Position numbers and translations under genes: made by a program. The notes under the pieces were generated by a model that worked only from the letters and a program-made list of their open reading frames with translations, was not told the origin of the DNA and did no database searches. A DNA stretch of 43,276 nt from a virus: IMG/VR virus record IMGVR_UViG_3300018057_000020, positions 1-43,276 of that record; one strand, written 5' to 3'. Positions 15,286-22,014 of the stretch are shown here, in pieces. Within the stretch, counting starts at the first letter, position 1. Each line of letters begins with the position of its first letter.

Positions 15286-18206
15286 TGGCAGATACAGTTG
15301 GTGAGAACATTCAAGAAGCTCTGATGGACTTCCTCAAGAAGTCAAAGAAGATGGTAGATCCTATTGTATCCACTGTCTCCAAGCGGCCCACTTCTTTGAT
15401 TACTCCTTTTAAAGAGGAAGAGATCCAAGATATACAAGCCTCTCCAGCCGCAAAGGAAGTACATGAAGCCATGAACTTTCCGGGCGTCAGTTCTCTGGGA
15501 GTTCCGGCGGCGGCCCTCGGGATGGCAAAGGTTGGAGTAAAGGGAAGCGTCGCGGCTGTTGAAAGAATGAGCAACGCTCGGGCGAAGATCCTCGCGGCTG
15601 AGGGCAGTATTAAAGCTATGTCTGAGGCACGGAAGAAGATCCTGGGGGTCGGAGAGAAGCCCCTTGAGGATCTGATGAAGAAGATTCCGACTGTCACGAA
15701 GAAAGCGACCGTCAAGGAAGAGAAGAGCCTTGGGGCCGGGGAACGCCTGACCTCCCTCTTCGGAGAGATGAAAGAGCGCGGCGCGGCCCTCTGGGAGAGA
15801 ATCAAAAGTCCCGTCTCTGGCTCAGAATGGGACCCCCTTATTCGCTCTCATGTTGGCGTGCTTCAGATCGCGGGCATGAGGACGGAGAAGTTTGCAAAGA
15901 CCCTGATGGAGAAGATTCCAGACAAGCTCCGCAGGGAAGCAATGGTCAACTATATGAATGCCAAGGGAGATGAGGGCGTCCTGTTGGACTGGAGCCGGAA
16001 GGCACCGAAAGGCACCAGGGCTGGTTACAAACAGGCTCTCGATCTGACTGAGGAAGAGAAGAAGTGGGCGGGGGATCTACGCGACTACTTCGATACCATG
16101 CATGACAAAGCAGTTGATGAAGGCTTTCTGGACTCCTATGTGGAGAACTACCTCCCAGGCATCTACAAGAAAAAGAGCAAGGAAGGACAGAAGCTTCTAG
16201 CCCAAGCCCGCTTTCATGGCAGCAATGCTGGCCTTATCCTCAAGACGCCCTTCTTCACAAAAGATAAGCACTATGCAACCTACTTCGATGCAGAGAAGGC
16301 AGGGGAGCTAATTCCAAAGAATAAAGATATCGGCTATCTCGTCACCCAATATCAGAACGCCTTCGACAAGGCTCAAGCGACGCGGACCTTTATGAAGGAA
16401 CTCATGGCGGGGAAGGCGAAGGATGGGAAGCCTTTGGCGGCCCCCATTGGCTACGTCCATATGCTCGAAGCAGATGCAGCCAAGAAGGTTGACGCTAAAC
16501 TTCTCATTAAGCCAAGTGCGGTTACTGAAGAGACTATTACTGCTGATGGACGAGCCTATGCTCGCGGCCCGGAGAATCCTGCCTTTAGAAAGTGGAAGTG
16601 GGCGGGTAAAGACACTGTTGGAAACGATGCCATTATGGAAGGAGAGCTTCGCTTCCATCCCGAGATAGCAGATAAGATCAACAACATCTTTGGGCGCTCG
16701 GCTATTCGAGAGTTCGAAGTCGCTGGCATGCGTCCTGGCTCTGCGGCCCTCAAGCTCTCTGTGGGCTTCAAAGGTGTCTTGCTGTCCTTCTCAGCCTTCC
16801 ACCCCGTTCAAGTGGCAGAGCATGCTTTCTTTCACTCCGTCAATCCTCTAAATCCGGCCCGGATTGATCCTGAAGATGCCCTTGTGAGGACTGCGGTGCA
16901 GAGTGGCTTGATGCTTCATGATGTAAGCAACATGGGACTCTTTATGGAAGGTTCCGCAGGTGGTGGCTTCCTTTCTAAAGTCCCCGGTGCTGGTAAATAC
17001 ATTGACAAGATGAGTAACTGGATCTTTAAGGATTACATCCCCCGTCTGAAGATGGCAATGTATAAGCAAGCATATAAGAGGAATCTGAGTCGTTATGCGG
17101 GCAAGAGGACACCTGAAGAGATAGGAATGATAACTGCGGATCAGTCCAATGCGGCCTTTGGAGAGTTGAACTACACAGCCCTCGGGCGGAACAAAACCCT
17201 CCAGGACGTCCTCCGTCTAACTCTTCTCGCGCCCGACTTTCTCGAAGCCCGCGCTCGCTTCGCAGGGCAAGCTGTTCGGACTGCCTGGGGTGGAGAAGGT
17301 ATGGAGCAGCTGATGGCCGCTGGCTTCCGCGGCTCCCTTCTGATGGCGGCTGGTTGTCAGACAGCGAACTACCTCATCAATGGGAAGATCTATCCAGACA
17401 AACCCTTCTCACTCGTCATTAAGGATCGGGAGTTCGTGACTCGAAGTGTCCCGGGAGACATCTATCACCTCATCAAAGACCCAGGCTCCTTCGTGAACCA
17501 TCGGCTAAATCCAACACTTCTTCGAACGGCCATATCCGCCCTTGAGCACCGGACTCCGACTGGCAAATGGCTCTCCGTGGGCGATATGATTACGGACTTC
17601 TTCCAACGGCAGAAGCCAATTCCTTTCCAGAAGACCGCAGACCAGAAGTTGTATCAGTCTGTGCTCAACTCTATGGGCGTGACAGACCTTGAGAATCGCT
17701 CTGTAGCCCTGAAGGAAGCCCTTGCCATCCGCGCCCGGACGCCCTTCAAGCAGCCGACGAAAGCCCTGGAAGAGAAGTCGAAGACCTCCATTGGCTATAT
17801 CAAGGAACTGAATCGAGCCAAGACTACTGAAGAGAAGCAAGCCGTGATGAACAAGCTGACGATAGAGATCAAGGACAAGAAGCTCAATTCCAGAGACCTC
17901 CGTCATATCGTCATTGAAGCAAACCAATCAGATCTCCAACGGGCCGTCAAATCGATGGCAATCGAAGAGGCCCTCTATGTTTGGCAACTCGGGACGGATG
18001 AAGAGAAGCTCTCCATCAGCCCCCTCATTCTCAAGAAGGCGGTCAATCTTGCGCCGGAACGTCGGGAGGGTCTAACTGAAGTCCTCAAAGCCTTCTATAA
18101 ATCTTACAGTGAACTCTCGAAAGCTGAGAAGAAGATAAAGGACAAGCCTCTGGTGGATAAGCTTAAAGAGTTTCGTAGAAAACATATCTACGACGAAACG
18201 AAGTGA
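15285..18206 (+). CDS. Large internal virion (ejection) protein
   Basis: The 973-residue protein is mostly helical and positively charged, and is the longest gene in the window. Segments such as DLRDYFDTMHDKAVDEGFLD followed by SYVENYLPGIYKKK (about residues 263-300) are of a type often found in large polyvalent phage virion proteins. I see no lysozyme or protease triad. The middle (about 480-560) contains hydrophobic helices (SVGFKGVLLSFSAFHPVQVAEHAF) that could insert into the host membrane during DNA delivery. It is translated by coupling from the 274-residue gene. The role as ejection protein is inferred from size, composition and position in a virion without a tape measure. Confidence 0.65.
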   Translation: MADTVGENIQEALMDFLKKSKKMVDPIVSTVSKRPTSLITPFKEEEIQDIQASPAAKEVHEAMNFPGVSSLGVPAAALGMAKVGVKGSVAAVERMSNARAKILAAEGSIKAMSEARKKILGVGEKPLEDLMKKIPTVTKKATVKEEKSLGAGERLTSLFGEMKERGAALWERIKSPVSGSEWDPLIRSHVGVLQIAGMRTEKFAKTLMEKIPDKLRREAMVNYMNAKGDEGVLLDWSRKAPKGTRAGYKQALDLTEEEKKWAGDLRDYFDTMHDKAVDEGFLDSYVENYLPGIYKKKSKEGQKLLAQARFHGSNAGLILKTPFFTKDKHYATYFDAEKAGELIPKNKDIGYLVTQYQNAFDKAQATRTFMKELMAGKAKDGKPLAAPIGYVHMLEADAAKKVDAKLLIKPSAVTEETITADGRAYARGPENPAFRKWKWAGKDTVGNDAIMEGELRFHPEIADKINNIFGRSAIREFEVAGMRPGSAALKLSVGFKGVLLSFSAFHPVQVAEHAFFHSVNPLNPARIDPEDALVRTAVQSGLMLHDVSNMGLFMEGSAGGGFLSKVPGAGKYIDKMSNWIFKDYIPRLKMAMYKQAYKRNLSRYAGKRTPEEIGMITADQSNAAFGELNYTALGRNKTLQDVLRLTLLAPDFLEARARFAGQAVRTAWGGEGMEQLMAAGFRGSLLMAAGCQTANYLINGKIYPDKPFSLVIKDREFVTRSVPGDIYHLIKDPGSFVNHRLNPTLLRTAISALEHRTPTGKWLSVGDMITDFFQRQKPIPFQKTADQKLYQSVLNSMGVTDLENRSVALKEALAIRARTPFKQPTKALEEKSKTSIGYIKELNRAKTTEEKQAVMNKLTIEIKDKKLNSRDLRHIVIEANQSDLQRAVKSMAIEEALYVWQLGTDEEKLSISPLILKKAVNLAPERREGLTEVLKAFYKSYSELSKAEKKIKDKPLVDKLKEFRRKHIYDETK

Positions 18207-18439
18207 TTATGGAAGTTCAAGAATTGAAGGAAGTGATAGATCAACGCTTCCAGGATTTACATACAACCCTTGCAACGTGCTTCAAAGGGATTGATGACAA
18301 GAATACCACCACTGACAAAGCCATAGACGACCTCAAGAAGACAGTTATCTCTCACGACCGCTGGCTTTGGCTCTTACGTGGAATCGGCATCGTTGTGGTT
18401 GGTTTGTTAAGCTGGATCGGAATTAAGATTCGCGTCTAA
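18203..18439 (+). CDS. Small coiled-coil protein with C-terminal TM segment (XhlA-like)
   Basis: The product is 78 residues from a GTG that overlaps the previous stop (GTGA), or 76 from the ATG at 18209. It has an N-terminal amphipathic coiled coil (about 4-53) and one hydrophobic segment (WLWLLRGIGIVVVGLLSWIGI, in part) close to a basic C-terminus. The plan matches small XhlA/haemolysin-type phage proteins, which are linked to lysis or membrane attachment. Here it lies among virion genes and far from the endolysin. It may work with the ejection proteins, or be a second lysis protein. Confidence 0.6.
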   Translation: MIMEVQELKEVIDQRFQDLHTTLATCFKGIDDKNTTTDKAIDDLKKTVISHDRWLWLLRGIGIVVVGLLSWIGIKIRV

Positions 18440-18448
18440 GGAGAAGAG

Positions 18449-19615
18449 ATGGCAGGGATCGCTGATGCTTTAAAACAATGGCAACCACCTACGGCAGAAG
18501 AAGAAGCTCTTCAAGCTCCTGCATTCGAGGGAGAGGGTGGCCCTATGGGTGCTCTCTTAGATCCAGCGGAACTCTTAAGTAATTGGAACCCTTCAGGAAT
18601 GCTCTCTCCTGCTATCGCTGGCTGGATGACTCGAACGCAAGCAGCAAAGATGCTCGGGCCTGAAGCAGTTAAGTATTTGAAATCAATTCCCTCCGCTGCA
18701 TTTGAAAGAATGATGCCAAAGAATTTAAAAATCCTACCCCAAGAAGTAGTTAGTAAACTTGCAGCGAAACTAGGAGCACGACAGTCTGCCTTTACAGAAG
18801 GTATGATGCTAACTCCAGAGCAATATACCCCAGAGATTCTTTCTCAATTTCGGCTTCCCTTTGCAAAGCAACTTAGGCGTGGGGAGCCTGTGATGATACT
18901 CTCAAAAGAGACTAAACGTCCGACAGCCCAAATTGCAGCACACGAAGCCACTCATGAGGCACGTGCTAGATTGAAATATCCCTACAATGAAAAAACAAGA
19001 GGGATAGAAGAAATGGCCGCCGACGCGGGAGAGATACTCTCCGAATTTACTCCCGCTGAACGTGAGGCGCTCCAGGATATAAGCAGAGATCCAACGGGTG
19101 GAGTATTACAATCTTTTGCAGAATTGTTAGAAAAGACTAAAGTTCCTCTTCCAGAGCATGTAGTCCCTGGAGCAGCGCATCCGCTCGCTTTGGAAACTAA
19201 AACTACTAGCGTTCGAAAATCTATGCAGAAGCATCTCAAATATGGGCCTGTGAAGAAACCAACCACTCCTCGGACGATCGAAGACACAGCAGCCTCTCTC
19301 CACAGTGGGAAACCTCAGCTTGCTGATCCTGATCAGAAGATCTTTGATCGCCTTGTGAAGCAAATTGAAGCAGAAAAGAATCCTGCTTACAAGAAGAACC
19401 TGACTAATCAACTTGAGAGAATCCACTCTGGCAAAGGGTCAACGCTAATTGGCTATGCTCCAGAGCAGCCAGTAGATATAACGGCAGGGAAGGTAGAGGA
19501 TGTTGGGAAGAAAGGAATCCTGGGCGGGCTATATGGAGAAGCCCCTAATGAGGAAACTGCGAAGGCTATCATTGACGCCCTCGCAGATCTTGAGAAGCGG
19601 TTCCCTAAGGAGTGA
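18449..19615 (+). CDS. Zincin metallopeptidase domain protein, virion-associated candidate
   Basis: This gene encodes 388 residues. A clear HExxH zinc motif (HEATH, H165-H169) lies in a helix of the form AQIAAHEATHEARARL. It is followed about 20 residues later by GIEEMAADAGE (E187/E188), a possible third ligand as in gluzincins. The N-terminal 150 residues are helical and partly hydrophobic (LSPAIAGWM). The last 130 are basic linker and helix. It is the last gene of the rightward operon and follows the ejection-type genes with an AAGGAGAAGAG site. It could process internal proteins or cut host envelope proteins during entry. The peptidase motif is strong, but the target is unknown. The base composition is more AT-rich than the large gene before it. 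Confidence 0.7.
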   Translation: MAGIADALKQWQPPTAEEEALQAPAFEGEGGPMGALLDPAELLSNWNPSGMLSPAIAGWMTRTQAAKMLGPEAVKYLKSIPSAAFERMMPKNLKILPQEVVSKLAAKLGARQSAFTEGMMLTPEQYTPEILSQFRLPFAKQLRRGEPVMILSKETKRPTAQIAAHEATHEARARLKYPYNEKTRGIEEMAADAGEILSEFTPAEREALQDISRDPTGGVLQSFAELLEKTKVPLPEHVVPGAAHPLALETKTTSVRKSMQKHLKYGPVKKPTTPRTIEDTAASLHSGKPQLADPDQKIFDRLVKQIEAEKNPAYKKNLTNQLERIHSGKGSTLIGYAPEQPVDITAGKVEDVGKKGILGGLYGEAPNEETAKAIIDALADLEKRFPKE

Positions 19616-19799
19616 CGAGTTTCTCTTCCTTCGTCATAGCTTGCACGTAGACCTGCACCACCTTCTGATCTACCATGCCAAGGACGGTTGTAAAGATCGC
19701 CACGCCTCCTATACACTCCCATCCTTCCTTCAGTGCTTTGTTCACGGCCCTAATCAGTTGGTTTGGATTGGGAGATTGAATCAATGCATATTGACGCAT
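19605..19799 (-). CDS. DUF1737-like small protein
   Basis: This gene encodes 64 residues. The pattern ALIQSPNPNQLIRAVNKALKE then GWECIGGVAIF matches the compact DUF1737-type fold, in which VN...GW...GG is conserved. It is the last gene of the leftward operon. Its stop lies inside the 3' end of the convergent metallopeptidase gene, an 11-base tail-to-tail overlap. It is 8 bases from the exonuclease gene stop. The function is unknown. Confidence 0.65.
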   Translation of the reverse strand: MRQYALIQSPNPNQLIRAVNKALKEGWECIGGVAIFTTVLGMVDQKVVQVYVQAMTKEEKLVTP

Positions 19800-19807
19800 G
19801 CTTCCTC

Positions 19808-20344
19808 CTAATCTTTAATGAATTTAATCAGCCCTTTTGTCTTCATGAAGGCCATCTCTAAGACTATGACATCCTTCCGGCAGTGATCTACGATGTAGTC
19901 CAAGGACACCTTATCCCCCGTCATTGCCTTGATCCATTGATCTCCTTGCATCTGGGTTTTCTCAATCGGAAGTCCCAAATGCTTTGCAAGGGCGTCCAAG
20001 CTCCAGTTACTCAGCTTGAGTTGGAACTTGCTGGTAAAGAACAAATCAATATGCTTCTTTCCAATGATTGGCTTCATGTCATATTTTATCAGGCGGGCAT
20101 TCAGAAATGGGATGTCAAAGCGTCGCCCGTTGTAGCTTACCAGAATGTCTGCTTCCTCTAGCTCTTCTCGGATTAAGCGAGCCAGTTCAATATCATTCCA
20201 AGGCTCCTTCTTATATTGTGGCATTCGATCAATTCTATAGAGTTTAACTGTCTTCTCTCCGAAGGTCTTGAATCCTCCCGCCAGCAACATCCCAAAGTTC
20301 GCACTTAAATTACTGCATTCCAAATCAAAAGTCATTATATTCAT
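19808..20344 (-). CDS. RNase H-fold 3'-5' exonuclease (DEDD, YprB-like)
   Basis: This 178-residue protein shows the DEDD exonuclease motifs. Exo I is FDLE (D7, E9), Exo II is SYNGRRFDIPFL (D77), D100 lies in a strand before the third block, and Exo III has a YIVDHCRKDVIVLE pattern with D158. The layout resembles the predicted RNase H-like family of YprB. It could remove 3' ends of DNA or RNA and may proofread or process primers for the polymerase. Its ATG overlaps the stop of the 57-residue gene (ATGA), and M4 is an alternative start. Confidence 0.8.
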   Translation of the reverse strand: MNIMTFDLECSNLSANFGMLLAGGFKTFGEKTVKLYRIDRMPQYKKEPWNDIELARLIREELEEADILVSYNGRRFDIPFLNARLIKYDMKPIIGKKHIDLFFTSKFQLKLSNWSLDALAKHLGLPIEKTQMQGDQWIKAMTGDKVSLDYIVDHCRKDVIVLEMAFMKTKGLIKFIKD

Positions 20345-20514
20345 TCATCCTCCTTTCCAGAGACGATTGCATCTACCATTTCATATGGGATACGAACTAG
20401 TTTACTTGCCATGTCACTACGTTGGTCTATCTCAATGAATGTAATGTATGCACTATCGTCATCATGAAGTGCAATGAAAGTTTCCCAATCTCGTTCTCGT
20501 ACTATTGCCTTCAC
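20341..20514 (-). CDS. Small acidic hypothetical protein
   Basis: This 57-codon gene starts at a GTG that overlaps the stop of the upstream ATPase gene (GTGA) and ends in an ATGA overlap with the exonuclease gene. The upstream GAGGAAGAGGA gives a ribosome site. The product has an alternating strand pattern (ETFIALHDDDSAYITFIEID) and a C-terminal amphipathic helix. No domain is recognised. The double coupling makes it a convincing gene in spite of its size. Confidence 0.6.
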   Translation of the reverse strand: MKAIVRERDWETFIALHDDDSAYITFIEIDQRSDMASKLVRIPYEMVDAIVSGKEDE

Positions 20515-21689
20515 TCCTCTTCCTCCTCTTGTTCTATTAAAGTATACTTCACTCCTGCCCCTCGCTTTGCAAGGGGGGTTGAAAAAATCTTCCGGCTCTC
20601 TTCCAAGTATTGTAGAACTTTCCCGAGATCTTCTGCATCCATCCGTCTCCAGTTCTTCTGATAGATCTGAGACTTCTTGAGTGTGTGGCCCTTGGCATTC
20701 TTGATCTGTTTGAGAACGGCATCTGCATACTTGAGGGTCGGGACGGAGCCAAGTAATTCATACGCCCGAACCATATTTGCTTCCATGTTATCCAGCAGCG
20801 CCAGCGCCGTCGTGAGATCTTCCTTCTCAACCACCAACTCATCCTTCTTTCCTGCCGCCAGGACCATCCCGAGCTTGATGACGTAGTCATGCTTCCTTCC
20901 ATAGAAGCCATTAAGCACGCCATCCGGTGGGAACTTGAACTCCTTCTCATACCAACGGTCCCACCAGTCCTTTGCCTTGGGTGACAGCACCATCTCCCCA
21001 TGCATCTCCTTCCGAATATGCATCAGGTCATTTACTAGAATCCTCTCCATCTCCGGGTCTTTGCTCGGCCATCCCACCTTTTCCCTCGGGAACTCCTGAA
21101 ATATGATATGTAAACGTGGAACGAAGCCGCTCCCTGTGGCTGCACCAGGGATAATTTCTGCAAAGTCCGTAGGTGTGGTGGCGGCAAGTATATTGACGCA
21201 AGTGTTGACTAGGAAGTCCACTCCTGCTGTCTTCGTCCGATTCTCGAATGTCGTAGGACATGTGAAGAGTCTCGTCAGTGTAGTGATGACTCCCTTGTGC
21301 GTGTCCTCTGTCGTCAGGAACGTCTTTAGTTCGTCCGCCCATATGAGCATCTCCGAGTTTCCGGTCTCCTTAGAAATATTATGAAGCTGTCTAAGAAGAT
21401 CAGCATTTGTAATCCGCTCGGCAGAGACTGAAACGACCTTTGCTTTTTCCAATAGCTCCCGAGCGATGTCGACTGCCACTGACTTCCGACACTCCGCGCT
21501 TGCAGCAAGGAGGATAATGTAATGGTTCGGATAGATTTGATAAAACCCCCTATTCAACCAGATGTTCCGCCCCAGGGTGGCGCTCATCACGCTGATCCAC
21601 GACCATGCGTGAAACATGTCCGGGCTTTCTTGGTTCTGAGTATAGTCTAGGTAAAGCTGCATCAGATCGCCCTTCCACATGCGGGCCAT
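20511..21689 (-). CDS. DUF3987-like P-loop protein with degenerate Walker A
   Basis: The 392-residue protein resembles DUF3987-type ATPases that accompany phage replication genes. Residues 25-50 (FHAWSWISVMSATLGRNIWL) are followed by the P-loop position, ASAECRKS (63-70). Lysine and serine are kept but both P-loop glycines are replaced by A and R. A Walker B-like strand MLIWADE (114-120) keeps the acidic pair. NILAATTPTDF near 166 could be sensor 1. The C-terminal 70 residues look like a winged-helix domain (KGHTLKKSQIYQKNWRRMDAE) and end in five glutamates. AGGAGG stands 6 bases before the ATG. It may load or unwind at the origin, in the absence of an ordinary helicase. ATP binding is uncertain. 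Confidence 0.65.
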   Translation of the reverse strand: MARMWKGDLMQLYLDYTQNQESPDMFHAWSWISVMSATLGRNIWLNRGFYQIYPNHYIILLAASAECRKSVAVDIARELLEKAKVVSVSAERITNADLLRQLHNISKETGNSEMLIWADELKTFLTTEDTHKGVITTLTRLFTCPTTFENRTKTAGVDFLVNTCVNILAATTPTDFAEIIPGAATGSGFVPRLHIIFQEFPREKVGWPSKDPEMERILVNDLMHIRKEMHGEMVLSPKAKDWWDRWYEKEFKFPPDGVLNGFYGRKHDYVIKLGMVLAAGKKDELVVEKEDLTTALALLDNMEANMVRAYELLGSVPTLKYADAVLKQIKNAKGHTLKKSQIYQKNWRRMDAEDLGKVLQYLEESRKIFSTPLAKRGAGVKYTLIEQEEEEE

Positions 21690-22014
21690 AGGTTCCTCCT
21701 AATCTTTCATCGACGAGTCCCTCCAGAAGAAGTAAATAGTTGATTGCGTCTGTACTCTTCTCTCTGAATTGGGAGAGCACGATCTCTCGGCCCTTGTCTA
21801 TGTCTTCTACAAGATCAAGCAAAGAGATCAAATGCTTCACCATCATTCCCAGAAGAGCCTTCTCTGGTACTACGCCAAGAAGTTGACCTGCCCGTTTGAA
21901 CGCCCCGAGGCGATCTTCCCCTCTCTGATATTCCGGCCCTTTCTTCTCCCGCATGAGATTGAGGCACTCCTTGACTCTCTGTTCTGAGAGTTCATCAAAC
22001 CGCTTTGAATCCAT
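21550..22014 (-). CDS. DUF1599 / nucleotide-modification-associated (Nmad1)-like protein
   Basis: This gene encodes 154 residues. The first ~105 have the helical pattern of DUF1599/Nmad-type proteins: KKGPEYQRGEDRLGAFKRAG, then MMVKHLISLLDL (K60, H61), and a closing STDAINYLLLLEGL (D89, N92, Y93). These proteins have been linked to phage nucleotide metabolism or modification. The last ~46 residues overlap the start of the ATPase gene in another frame by 140 bases and look like run-through. So either a stop was lost or the overlap is real. It is 20 bases inside the end of the polymerase gene. Confidence 0.6.
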   Translation of the reverse strand: MDSKRFDELSEQRVKECLNLMREKKGPEYQRGEDRLGAFKRAGQLLGVVPEKALLGMMVKHLISLLDLVEDIDKGREIVLSQFREKSTDAINYLLLLEGLVDERLGGTYGPHVEGRSDAALPRLYSEPRKPGHVSRMVVDQRDERHPGAEHLVE

